Assembly (NCBI RefSeq): GCF_000425405.1
Contig: NZ_AUDJ01000014.1
Location: 1-64,000 of the forward strand
Direction: 5' to 3'
Length of the DNA: 64,000 nt
DNA from: Ferrimonas kyonanensis DSM 18153
Lineage (GTDB): Bacteria > Pseudomonadota > Gammaproteobacteria > Enterobacterales > Shewanellaceae
Both the position numbers and the translations under genes were made by a program. Of the stretch, positions 33,188 through 42,700 are shown one piece after another (the stretch's first letter is position 1; each line of letters starts with the position of its first letter). The notes beneath the pieces were generated by a model that was given only the letters and a program-made list of their open reading frames with translations, was not told the DNA's origin and searched no databases.

Positions 33188-33504
33188 CGCTGTTGTCTTG
33201 GTTGCTTGATGGACTGCTGGCAGCGGCGGTGTTGTGGCTGGCGTGGCTGGCATTGGCGACTAAACAGACGTTCAAGGCGATCGTGCTCTATGTCAGTTTC
33301 GGATTGTTGATGTCATTGGTGTGGGTTCGGCTCAATGCGCCGGACATCGCCCTGGCGGAAGCGGCGATAGGTGGCGGACTGACCGGTGCCCTGTTGTTGG
33401 CAGCCATGGCGCGAATGCGGCGGAGCCGGCTGGCAGCACCGAAGGCCGAGCAGGATGGGGCCGGCGAACAATCGGCGGTCAAGGGAGCGGAAAGTGAGCT
33501 GTGA
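33175..33504 (+). CDS. DUF4040 (MbhD/MrpB N-terminal-like) antiporter subunit
   Basis: 109 residues. Three hydrophobic helices with FKAIVLYVSFGLLMSLVW and LNAPDIALAEAAIGGGLTGALLL, the core motif of MbhD and of the C-terminal part of MrpA. The tail is polar (Ala, Glu, Arg). In classical Mrp operons this part is fused to MrpA; here it is a separate gene, as in Mbh-type hydrogenase antiporter modules. It is followed by the MbhE/MrpB gene 56 bp away. Confidence 0.85.
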   Translation: MDGMTLLSWLLDGLLAAAVLWLAWLALATKQTFKAIVLYVSFGLLMSLVWVRLNAPDIALAEAAIGGGLTGALLLAAMARMRRSRLAAPKAEQDGAGEQSAVKGAESEL

Positions 33505-33560
33505 CCCATCCCGCGGTGTCGTGGTCGGCGCCGCCGAAGTGATGGCTGCAAGAGGCTGGC

Positions 33561-34205
33561 ATGAGGGCTAGGCTCAGGCCGTTACTGCTGCTGTTTTGGT
33601 TGGGACTGGTGTACACCGTCGTCTCTCTGCCAGAGCACGCTGTCAGCCTGTCGGAAACGGTCGCGGCGAAGATGGAGGAGAGTGGGATCTCGAACCCGGT
33701 GACCGCGGTGCTGCTGAATTTTCGTGGCTACGACACCTTACTGGAGTTGGCGGTATTGCTGGCGGCTCTGTTGGGGGTGTGGTCTTTGCGCATCGCCTCG
33801 GTGTCGCGGCAATGGAACCCGGGTCAGGTGCTGGACACCATGTCCCGTCAACTGGTTCCGGTATTGATTGTCTCGGCAGGGTATCTGCTTTGGGCGGGCA
33901 CCAACGCCCCGGGGGGCGCCTTCCAGGCCGGTTCACTATTGGGGGCGGCAGGGGTACTGCTGCTGTTGTGTGGCTGGCGTATCGACAATCGCTTTATCGG
34001 CTTGCCGCTGCGGCTGTTGCTGGCGTCGGGGCTGGGATTGTTTGTATTGACCGGTGTCGCCCTGGCCGCGGCAGATGGCGCGTTTTTGCAGTACCCGCCC
34101 TCGGTGGCGAGTCAATTGGTGGTCGTGATTGAGGCCATGGCGACGCTGTCCATCGGCGCGACATTGGCGGCGCTGTTTATGGGCGGGCGCCCAGGGGAGG
34201 AGTGA
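33561..34205 (+). CDS. mrpB: MbhE/MrpB-like antiporter subunit
   Basis: 214 residues. The first 80 residues look like MbhE (VTAVLLNFRGYDTLLELAVL) and the rest like MrpB (GYLLWAGTNAPGGAFQAGSLL, then four helices). The fusion joins two small subunits that are separate in archaeal Mbh and part of MrpA/MrpB in Bacillus. It ends one base before the ATG of mrpC. Confidence 0.87.
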   Translation: MRARLRPLLLLFWLGLVYTVVSLPEHAVSLSETVAAKMEESGISNPVTAVLLNFRGYDTLLELAVLLAALLGVWSLRIASVSRQWNPGQVLDTMSRQLVPVLIVSAGYLLWAGTNAPGGAFQAGSLLGAAGVLLLLCGWRIDNRFIGLPLRLLLASGLGLFVLTGVALAAADGAFLQYPPSVASQLVVVIEAMATLSIGATLAALFMGGRPGEE

Positions 34206-34511
34206 ATGGGTCACGCTTATTTCTACGCACTGCTTGGCGTCAGCGTGTTTGTTCTGGCCCTGCATGCCTTGATTCACAATGTGAATCTGTTGCGCAAGAT
34301 ACTGGCCGTTAATGTGATGTGCTCCGGGGTGTTTCTGGTGCTGGTGGCCTTGGCGTCCCGCACTTCGGGGGTGGTGGACCCGGTGCCTCACGCCATGGTC
34401 ATTACCGGCATTGTTATCACGGTGTCAGCGACGGCGCTGGCACTGACGTTGATGTTGCGGCTGTATCAGGCAACGGGGGACAACCAATTGTCTGATGGCA
34501 GTGGGGAGTAA
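34206..34511 (+). CDS. mrpC: Mrp-type antiporter subunit C (NuoK-like)
   Basis: 101 residues, three transmembrane helices, homologous to NuoK of complex I. LLRKILAVNVMCSGVFLVLV and PVPHAMVITGIVITVSATALAL are the conserved blocks. Its last base is the first of the mrpD start codon (TAATG), so expression is coupled. Confidence 0.92.
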   Translation: MGHAYFYALLGVSVFVLALHALIHNVNLLRKILAVNVMCSGVFLVLVALASRTSGVVDPVPHAMVITGIVITVSATALALTLMLRLYQATGDNQLSDGSGE

Positions 34512-35944
34512 TGGACACTCCGTGGGGTGTGGTACTGATCGTCGTGCCTTTGTTGGGAGGCATCGGCTGCTTTCTGTTTCGTACCAAGGCCGGACTCTTG
34601 GGCCTGGCCACGTCATTGGCGGTGATGGGGGCGATCGCGGGGTTAGGCTGGCAGTTGCAACAGATGGGGCCACAGCGCTATGCCATTGGTGGCTGGGGCG
34701 CGCCTCTGGGGATTGATCTTTATGCCGATGGGCTGAGCCTGTTGATGCTGGCGGTGGCCTCCGTGGTCGGGCTCGGGATCAGCGTCTACTCCTATGACTA
34801 CTTTGGTCGCGATAAATCAGTCCATTTCTGGTCATTGTGGCTGCTGCTTTGGGCCGCACTCAATGCCCTGTTTCTGTCGGCCGATATCTTTAATCTCTAT
34901 GTCACTCTTGAGTTGTTGGGATTAGCGGCGGTGGCCTTGATCGCGCTGGACGGCGGGGCACAGGCCCTGAATTCGGCGATGCGTTACTGGTTAATCAGCC
35001 AAGTGGGGTCTTTGTTTTACCTATTAGGCATCGCCTTTATTTATCATGGGTTTGGCAGCCTGGATATCGCCGTACTGGCACAAAGAGTGGTGCCATCGCC
35101 GCCGGTACTGGTGGCGCTAGGGGTGATGAGTGTCGGCCTGCTGATTAAGTCGGCACTGTTTCCACTGCATTTCTGGTTGCCGGCTGCCCACGCCTTTTCT
35201 CCGGCTCCGGTGAGTGCGTTGCTGTCGGCGCTGGTGGTGAAGGCCCCGTTCTACATCTTGTTGCGTCTGTGGCTGGAGGTGTTCCCCGCAGTGGATGGGT
35301 ATGTTGCCCAGTTACTGGGGACTTTGGGGGCGTTGGCCGTTTTGTGGGGCGGGATTCTGGCGCTATGTCAGCAGCGGCTAAAGCTACTGATAGCGTATTC
35401 GACGGTGTCGCAACTGGGCTACCTGTTTCTGGCTTTTCCCCTTGGTATGAGCACCGCCTGGAAAGGCGGGCTTTATATGCTGTTGTCTCATGCGGTGGCG
35501 AAGGCGGCGATGTTTATGGCAGCGGGGAACATACAACGGGTGGCGGGTCACGATCGCATCGCGGAGTTAGCGCCCGTTGCTCAGCGCATGCCTCTGACCT
35601 TCATTGCTTTGACACTGGCTGGAATCAGTCTGATGGGGTTGCCCCCCAGTGGTGGCTTCATTGCCAAGTGGTTGTTGCTGGAGGCCTCACTCGAGTCTGG
35701 CCAGTGGTGGTGGGGGGCGATTTTGCTTGTCGGCGGGTTATTGGCTGCGGCTTACGTGTTCAAAATCATCGCTCATGCCTTTACTCAGGCCGAGCCGGGC
35801 CATGACAGCCAAGGGGGCGTCGCGCGAATGGAGTGGACCGCCTTGCTGTTGGCGATGGCGGCCGTTGTGTTGGGGTTGGTTGCCCCCTGGCCGCTGGCCG
35901 TGATGGAGATCGGTGCTCCTTTTGGCGGGACTGTTTGCTTATGA
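34511..35944 (+). CDS. mrpD: Mrp-type antiporter subunit D (NuoL/M/N-like)
   Basis: 477 residues, about 14 helices, a proton-translocating subunit related to NuoM and NuoN. The key Glu of helix 5 is present (NLYVTLELLGL, near residue 138), as are the channel Lys residues in LIKSALFPLHFWLP and in SALVVKAPFYI. It is therefore probably active in cation/proton exchange. It overlaps mrpC by one base and the next gene by four bases. Confidence 0.9.
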   Translation: MDTPWGVVLIVVPLLGGIGCFLFRTKAGLLGLATSLAVMGAIAGLGWQLQQMGPQRYAIGGWGAPLGIDLYADGLSLLMLAVASVVGLGISVYSYDYFGRDKSVHFWSLWLLLWAALNALFLSADIFNLYVTLELLGLAAVALIALDGGAQALNSAMRYWLISQVGSLFYLLGIAFIYHGFGSLDIAVLAQRVVPSPPVLVALGVMSVGLLIKSALFPLHFWLPAAHAFSPAPVSALLSALVVKAPFYILLRLWLEVFPAVDGYVAQLLGTLGALAVLWGGILALCQQRLKLLIAYSTVSQLGYLFLAFPLGMSTAWKGGLYMLLSHAVAKAAMFMAAGNIQRVAGHDRIAELAPVAQRMPLTFIALTLAGISLMGLPPSGGFIAKWLLLEASLESGQWWWGAILLVGGLLAAAYVFKIIAHAFTQAEPGHDSQGGVARMEWTALLLAMAAVVLGLVAPWPLAVMEIGAPFGGTVCL

Positions 35945-37437
35945 ACTGGGGCGAGGCTCTGCCGCTATTGGTGGTCGGCAGCTCCCTTGTTCCGGGGCTG
36001 GTCATCTTCTTCCTGCCGGAGGAGCGGGTGGCTGCCCGAACAACGCTGAATTTGGCCGGCGCGGTGGTCAAACTGCTGTTGGTCGGGGTGATGTTTTTTG
36101 GCCTGTTAAATGGCCAGCAATACCAGACCCGCTTGCCTCTGCTGCCGGGAATCGAATTGGTATTGAGTGCCGGACCACTGTCGATGTTGTTCCTGAGCTT
36201 GTCGGCGGCGCTGTGGCTGGTGACCACGGTGTACGCGGTCGGCTACCTGGAAGGGTCCCCTTACCGCAGTCGCTTCTTCGGGTTTTTCAGTGTGTGCGTC
36301 ACGGCAACGGTAGGGGTTGCCCTGGCCGGCAACCTGGTGACCTTCCTGTTATTTTATGAGCTGCTGACCCTGTGCACCTATCCGCTTATTGTCCATCGCG
36401 GCACCGAGGTCGCGAAACGGGCAGGGCGAGATTACCTCGTCTACACCCTCGGCGGTGGGGCGTTATTGCTGTTGTCTACGGTTTGGCTGCACACCCTGTC
36501 CGGTACGACCGAGTTCCGGGCGCACGGTTTTCTGTCCGGTCTCGATGCTTCGTTGCATCCAACGCTGATGCTGATTTTCGCCTTGTGTATTGCAGGCCTG
36601 GGGGTTAAGGCTGCCCTGGTTCCTCTGCATGGCTGGTTGCTCAAGGCGATGGTGGCTCCGGCCCCAGTGAGCGCCCTGCTGCACGCGGTGGCGGTGGTTA
36701 AGGCCGGGGCATTTGGGATTATTCGGATTGTGTATGACGTCTACGGCATTGAGTTTTCGCAAAGCCTTGGGCTGACCTTGCCTCTGGCGGTGGTGGCCGC
36801 GGTCACCATTCTGTATGGCTCGTTCCGGGCGCTGTTTCAGGATGAGCTCAAGCGACGGCTGGCGTTTTCGACGGTCAGTCAGGTGGCTTACATCATCCTT
36901 GGCATTGGTGTCGCCGGCCCGGTTGCGGCCACTGGCGGCTTGATTCACTTGGTGCACCAGGGGGTTCAGAAAATCACTCTGTTTCTGTGTGCCGGCAACC
37001 TGGCCGAGACCTTGGGGATTCATCGAGTCAGTGAAATGAATGGGGTCGGGCGGCGAATGCCCTGGACCATGGCGGCGTTCACCGTGGGGGTGTTCGCCAT
37101 GATCGGGGCACCGCCCCTGGCGGGCTTTTTCAGTAAATGGTATCTCGGCATGGGGGCACTGGCCTCCGATCAGGGCTGGGTCGTGTGGATTTTGGCAGGC
37201 AGCAGCCTGTTAAATGCCGCGTATTTCCTGCCCATTCTCTACGCCGCCTGGTTTGAGCCTGCGCCCACACGCTGGCCTGACGAGCGCTGTCTTGGGCAGC
37301 AGGAGACGGCCTGGATGCTGTTGATACCGCCATTGATTACCGCTACTACCGTTGTGGTTCTGGGGCTGTGGGCGTCGGCCCCCTTCAGTTTGGTGGAGTG
37401 GGTTAGCTTGATTGTCAACAGGGCGGGGGGCGAATGA
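35941..37437 (+). CDS. Second NuoL/M-like antiporter subunit (MrpA/D type)
   Basis: 498 residues from the ATG at 35941, which overlaps the mrpD stop (ATGA). It has the catalytic Glu in FYELLTLCTYPLI and the Lys residues in LGVKAALVPLHGWL and HAVAVVKAGAFGI, so it looks functional. It lacks the long C-terminal MrpA extension (the DUF4040 part is encoded separately). It overlaps the third NuoL/M-like gene by four bases. Confidence 0.88.
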   Translation: MNWGEALPLLVVGSSLVPGLVIFFLPEERVAARTTLNLAGAVVKLLLVGVMFFGLLNGQQYQTRLPLLPGIELVLSAGPLSMLFLSLSAALWLVTTVYAVGYLEGSPYRSRFFGFFSVCVTATVGVALAGNLVTFLLFYELLTLCTYPLIVHRGTEVAKRAGRDYLVYTLGGGALLLLSTVWLHTLSGTTEFRAHGFLSGLDASLHPTLMLIFALCIAGLGVKAALVPLHGWLLKAMVAPAPVSALLHAVAVVKAGAFGIIRIVYDVYGIEFSQSLGLTLPLAVVAAVTILYGSFRALFQDELKRRLAFSTVSQVAYIILGIGVAGPVAATGGLIHLVHQGVQKITLFLCAGNLAETLGIHRVSEMNGVGRRMPWTMAAFTVGVFAMIGAPPLAGFFSKWYLGMGALASDQGWVVWILAGSSLLNAAYFLPILYAAWFEPAPTRWPDERCLGQQETAWMLLIPPLITATTVVVLGLWASAPFSLVEWVSLIVNRAGGE

Positions 37438-38717
37438 GCGATCTGCTGGTGCTGCTTTCCCCCTTGTGGCCGTTGCTACTGGCGCTGTCTAAATCGCCAT
37501 GGCGCCTGCTCTGGTCTGCGCATCTGGCGTTGCTGCCGGCCGCGGCATTGTTGCTGGTTTCGCAGCCGCTGATGGTGGAACTGCCGTGGCTGTATGCGGG
37601 GGCAGGGATGGGGCTGGATTCGCAGCGATGGTGGTGGTTGGCGGTATCGGTGCTGTTTTGGAGCAGTGCGGCATTCCTCGGTGGCAAAACCGCGGGTGCT
37701 GGGGGGGCAAATCGCCTGTTGTTGCTGTCGATGGCGGGGCAGTTAGGGGCGATTTTGTCGATGGATATGATTGTGTTTCTGTCGTTTTCAACCTTGATGG
37801 GCTATGCCTGCGTCGGGGTGTTGTGCGCGCAAGGCGATGGGGCTGCCCGGCGCGCCGGTCGCCTCTATCTGATGGCGTTGGTGGTGGCAGACCTGCTGTT
37901 GTTTGAGGCGATGTTGCTCGTGGCCGGGTTCAGCGGCTCGGTCGGGTTTACCTCCTTGCCCGAGGCGCTGTCGACGTTCGATTCTTCAACACTGTATCTG
38001 GCCCTGGTGATGACGGGGTTTGCTTTGAAAATCGGTTTATGGCCGCTGCATCAATGGCTGCCGTTGGCGCATCATCCGCAGCGGTTGGCAACATTCTTGT
38101 TGTTGTGGTTGGGGCCGGTCGCCACCGGCTTGCTCGGGTTGGCTCACTGGCTGCCGCTGGGTAAGGTGGTTGCGCCTGGGTTGGGGAGGGGGCTTCAGGC
38201 CTTTGGGGTTGCGGCGATGCTCTATTGCCTGATGGTTGGGATCGTGGGGGCCCAGAGGCAACGACGGCCAGCCTATGTGGTCATTATGGTGACCGGGGGG
38301 CTGGTTACGGCACTGGGAGCGGCGATGGTGACCCCGGAGCTCTGGCAGCGCTATGGAGGCGTGGCATGGCCGTTGATGGTGGCCTTGGGAATAGGGGTTA
38401 GCCTCGGGGTTGCGGGCTGGCAGAGCGCGGGCGGGAGAGCGCCAACGCCTGTGGGTGTGTCGCCACCGAGGGTGGCTATAGAGCGCTGCTACCAGGCGTG
38501 TGTCGCGTTGGGACGGCGGGTGGCGCTGCAGTCAGGGTTCGCAATGCTGGCGCGCTGGCTTATCTGGGGGGGAGAGCAGCGGCGTTTGTCATATTGGGTG
38601 AGGCTGTTTGAGACTGGCGAGCGATGGTTGCGGGTTTGGAGGGTGGCACTGTCGTTGTTGTTGCTGTTGTGCATTGTGGCGGTGGCACTGTGGCTGCTGC
38701 AGGTAGAGCCGCCTTGA
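37434..38717 (+). CDS. Third, degenerate NuoL/M-like antiporter subunit
   Basis: 427 residues with about 12 helices, aligning with the two preceding subunits but shorter. The region SMDMIVFLSFSTLMGYACVG corresponds to the helix that carries the essential Glu in its neighbours, and Thr stands in that place. The first Lys is kept (LKIGLWPLHQWLP) but the second, in the SALxxAxxVVKAG segment, is lost (RLATFLLLWLGPVATG). The gene is intact and overlaps the previous one by four bases, so it is kept as a protein, perhaps structural or regulatory. It ends the operon. Confidence 0.8.
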   Translation: MSDLLVLLSPLWPLLLALSKSPWRLLWSAHLALLPAAALLLVSQPLMVELPWLYAGAGMGLDSQRWWWLAVSVLFWSSAAFLGGKTAGAGGANRLLLLSMAGQLGAILSMDMIVFLSFSTLMGYACVGVLCAQGDGAARRAGRLYLMALVVADLLLFEAMLLVAGFSGSVGFTSLPEALSTFDSSTLYLALVMTGFALKIGLWPLHQWLPLAHHPQRLATFLLLWLGPVATGLLGLAHWLPLGKVVAPGLGRGLQAFGVAAMLYCLMVGIVGAQRQRRPAYVVIMVTGGLVTALGAAMVTPELWQRYGGVAWPLMVALGIGVSLGVAGWQSAGGRAPTPVGVSPPRVAIERCYQACVALGRRVALQSGFAMLARWLIWGGEQRRLSYWVRLFETGERWLRVWRVALSLLLLLCIVAVALWLLQVEPP

Positions 38718-38915
38718 TGGTGTGAATGCACCGGCCTGCCTGGTGACAGGCTTGGGGTCGAACCGAATTCGATACTGATTTGTTTGCGGCTGTGATCCGG
38801 GGCGCAAAACGGCGCAGGTTATTGGGCGTAATATGGGCACACACCACGAATTAGAGCTGGTGTTCTATTTGATTTAACTTGAGTTCTGGGCTTATGAAGT
38901 TCCGGAACGGCTCAT

Positions 38916-38931
38916 GGAGTGATGCATGAAA
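38916..38931 (+). promoter_or_regulatory. Candidate sRNA target site over the ribosome-binding site and start of the barrel gene
   Basis: GGAG-TGATG-C-ATGAAA. It can form 15 base pairs with the sRNA core TTTCATCATCATCTCC, with one unpaired C on the mRNA (38925) and one unpaired U on the sRNA. It covers both the Shine-Dalgarno and the start codon, as in RNA-based repression of outer-membrane protein synthesis. The interaction is a prediction from base pairing only. Confidence 0.55.
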
Positions 38932-39429
38932 AAGATCGTATTTGCCTGTTTGTTGATGCCGATGTGTGCCCTGGCATCGGAGCCTGCCGTCTATGTAGGT
39001 GGCCAGTATAACTTTATGGAAGTGGATGGCGGCCCCAGCGTCGATATCGGCGCCTTGAGTGGGCGTCTGGGGTATGAGTTCAATAGAAACGTGGCGGTCG
39101 AGGCACGTCTGGGCATGGGGGTGTCCGACGATACCCTGATGGGCGTCGACATTGAATTGAACTACTACTACGGCGTGTATCTGCGCGGTCAGATGCCGAT
39201 GGATTCCGGTTTTACTCCCTATGTGATTGCCGGTTATACCAAGGGTGAACTGGAAGCCAGCAATGACTTTGATAAAGCCAAGGAGGACGAAAACGATTTC
39301 TCCTACGGCATCGGGGTGGACTTCGCGGCCACCGACAACCTGGACGTGGGTCTGGAATACATGATGTACCTGGACAAGAAAGACGTGGAAGTGTCCGGAT
39401 TCAGCCTGGGTGTCACTTATCGGTTCTGA
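38926..39429 (+). CDS. Small outer-membrane beta-barrel protein (OmpA-like/opacity type)
   Basis: 167 residues: signal peptide MKKIVFACLLMPMCALA, then alternating hydrophobic strands (YVGGQYNFMEV, LSGRLGYEFN, VAVEARLGMGV, ELNYYYGVYLR, PYVIAGYTKGEL, SYGIGVDFA, LDVGLEYMMYL) and the C-terminal strand FSLGVTYRF, whose last Phe is the Bam-targeting signal. This is an eight-stranded barrel of the outer-membrane beta-barrel family (PF13505 type). Single gene with a rho-independent terminator. The short leader contains a predicted pairing site for the sRNAs at 12-16 kb. Confidence 0.88.
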   Translation: MKKIVFACLLMPMCALASEPAVYVGGQYNFMEVDGGPSVDIGALSGRLGYEFNRNVAVEARLGMGVSDDTLMGVDIELNYYYGVYLRGQMPMDSGFTPYVIAGYTKGELEASNDFDKAKEDENDFSYGIGVDFAATDNLDVGLEYMMYLDKKDVEVSGFSLGVTYRF

Positions 39430-39449
39430 TGCCGGTGGTGTCGTCGACA

Positions 39450-39476
39450 AGGGTGCCTGAGGGGCGCCCTTTTTTT
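39450..39476 (+). terminator. Rho-independent terminator of the beta-barrel gene
   Basis: AGGGTGCC, loop TGAGG, GGCGCCCT, then seven T, 21 bp after the stop codon. The rest of the gap to the next gene (39477-39732) is AT-rich and without a recognisable feature. Confidence 0.88.
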
Positions 39477-39732
39477 ATTTTTTCTGTTGCCCCCATTGTT
39501 TTTCCGTTGCCCCGGTACAGGTTGCTGTTCTAATTGAAGAGTTTTAAAACCCGATAAAATCACTCAGTTTTCTATCCTTGAAGCCAGCCCTTGCGCCGAG
39601 CCGTTGCAGGTTCGACAGCGTTTATTTCTTTACTAGACTAGTTGCATTCGGCGGCTTGAATTGCCGAATCAGGATGTTGCATGCCGGGGATCAGCGCCCG
39701 GTATTCTTACCCTAATGCAGTGGGTGATGTGT

Positions 39733-42700
39733 ATGCGCCAAATCATAATGGGCATGCTGTTGCTCTCAGGACTCTGGCTGTTGCCAATGATGGCATCGGC
39801 GGCACTGTTTGAAGACTCGGATTTCACGGAGGAGACCCTCTCCCGCCCCGATGGGGCTGGGTGGTCTGGTGTGGTAGGTCTGGCTTTCAACGAGGAAGGC
39901 TCTCGCATCTACGCCTGGGAACGTGACGGTAAAGTCTGGATTATTGATCAAGCGACTCCGGTGACTCAGCCTCTCCTCGACATCAGCGATGAGGTGTTGG
40001 CCTGGCGTGATCACGGTTTGTTGGGCTTTGCTCTGGATCCCGACTTCAACAACAACGGTTACCTCTACCTGAATTATGGCGTCGATCGGCATCACCTGCT
40101 GCACTGCAGCGAACCCCCATCCGGGGTTGGCGCCCCGCAGTGTGACCAGGATTATGACCCGTCGCTCACCATTCAGGTGACTCAGGCCACCATCGGTCGC
40201 ATCACCCGTTACACCGCCATCAAACCCGCCGGTCAGGCGGATTATCGCAATGCCACCAGCGTGGATTACGGCAGCCGTAAAGTGTTGCTGGGGGAAACCG
40301 CGTCCAGCGGTTTTCCACTGCTGCACCAATCCCACAGCAGCGGTCAGTTGGTGTTTGGTACCGACGGCAGCTTGTTGGCGGCCTTTGGCGATGGTGCCAG
40401 TTACGCCAGCACGGACACCGGTAGCGCCGGTGAAACCGCCTATCAGGATGGTCTTAACGACGGCATTATCACTCCGGAGGAGAACGTCGGTTCTTACCGT
40501 TCGCAAATGCCGAACTCCTTGAATGGCAAGATTGTGAGGCTGGATCCCGAGAGCGGAGATGGGCTACCGGGCAATCCCTATTTCGATGCTGCGGCACCGC
40601 GAGCGCCTAAGTCCAGAGTGTGGGCACTGGGGCTGCGAAACCCTTACCGCATGAGCCTGAAGCCGGGCACCGGCTCGCACAACATTGCCGATGGCGACCC
40701 CGGCGTACTGTTTGTGGGGGACGTGGGCAACAACCGCTGGGAGGAGTTTAACGTGGTCAGTGGCCCAGGGCAGAATTTTGGCTGGCCGCTGTTTGAAGGG
40801 ATTGAACCGTCACAGGAGTACCAGAATAAGGTGGTGCAAAACCAGATCGCCTCACAGGTGCTGGGGTGTACCGTCAATTTTGGCGATCTGTTGAAGCAAG
40901 CGGCTCAACCAAGCCCTGGTTTTGCCAATCCTTGTGGTGGCGGCAGCATTACTCAGGTGCCGGTATACGTGCACCAACGGCCGCAACTGGACTGGTTTCA
41001 TGGCGGTGCGATCACCCGCTATCCGGCGTTCGACGGGGCCGGTAACAGCGTGGCGGTGGATGTGGGGGATGCGGTACCGGGCACCGGTAATGTGCTGACT
41101 CAGGGGCAGCCGTTTTTCGGCAATGCCTCAACCGGCGGCGTCTGGTATCAGGGCAGTGATTTCCCCACCAGCTATCAGGGTACCTACTTCCACGGTGATT
41201 TTGGTGGTCAGTGGATTCGTAACTTTGTGATGACTGCGGATCATCGTCCTGCGGAGATCCGTCCCTTCCTGAGCCAGGGCGGCGGCATCGTATTTCTGGC
41301 CACTCACCCTACCGAAGGGCAGTTGTACTACATCAGCTGGGCCAGTTTCATCCATAAGGTCAGTTACGCGCCGGGGGGCAACCGGCCGCCAACCGCCGTG
41401 GCCTCGGCCACGCCTCAGTTCGGGCCATCGCCGCTGTCGGTGCAGTTGTCCTCCGGCGGCTCCAGCGATCCGGAAGGGGGGCCGCTCAGCTACTGGTGGA
41501 ACTTTGATGATGGTGCCAGCAGTGGCAGCGCCAACCCGGTTCATCAGTTTTCTGCCCCCGGGGCCGGCCCCGCCAGCTTCCAGGTGCAGCTGACGGTCAC
41601 AGATTCTGGTTCGCCGGCGCAGAGCGACGACGCCAGTGTGCTGGTGAGCGTCAACAACACCCCGCCGTCGGTCACCATCACCAGCCCGGTCGATGGCAGC
41701 CGTTACCCTCTGTCCGGTGACACCCTGTATCCGTTGCAGGCCCAGCTCAGCGACAATGAGCACAGCCTGGCGGAGCTGAGCTGTGCCTGGCAGACGGTGT
41801 TGCATCACAACAACCACACCCACTCCGACCCCATCGACAGCAACTGCAGCAGCCAGGTGCAGATTGCCCCGGTGGGTTGCGATGGCGAAACTTATTTCTT
41901 TCGCATTCACCTGACGGTGACCGATGCCCATGGTCTGGCCACCCATAAAGTGGCCACCCTCTATCCGGATTGCGGCACCGTTTCGCCCCCGGTGGCCAAT
42001 GACGATAACGCCAGTGTGGCGCTGGGGAGCGTGGCAGACATCGATCTGCTCGCCAACGACAGCGACGATGCCGGTCTGGATTACGACAGCCTGACCCTGA
42101 TCAGCCAGCCGGCGTCCGGGTTGCTGACCGTGATACCGGGCACCGGTCGGGTCAGCTATCAGCCCAGCAGTGCCGTCCCCGGCAGCGTCAGTTTTCAATA
42201 CACGGTGCAGGACAGTGACGGTTATGTGTCGGCGCCGGCAACGGTGACCATCGATCTGTATGACAATGGCAGTAGTGCCACCGTGGCTACTGCGGTGATC
42301 ACGCCCAACGGCGGCAGCCATACCGCGCCTCTGACGGTCAGTCTCAGCTCGGCGACGGCGGGCGCCAGCCTGTATTACACCCTCGATGGCAGCGACCCGA
42401 ATCTGTCTTCCGCGACGACGACCGGCACGGTGACGCTGAACCAAAGTGCAACCCTGAAAGTGTGGGCCTATCATCTTGGCTTCATTCCTTCCGCGGTGGC
42501 GGTCGCCCAGTTCGATCTTCAGCAAACCGGCCCGCAGTTTCCGTTGCTGGGATTGGTGGGTTACTGGCCGATGAATGAAGGCGGCGGCAGCACCGTCAAT
42601 GATGAGTCCGGCAGCGGCTGGAACGGCCAGCTCAGCGGTGGCAGTTGGACCGCTGGCTGGGACGGACAGGGGCTCAGGTTCAATGGCAGCGGTGACCAGG

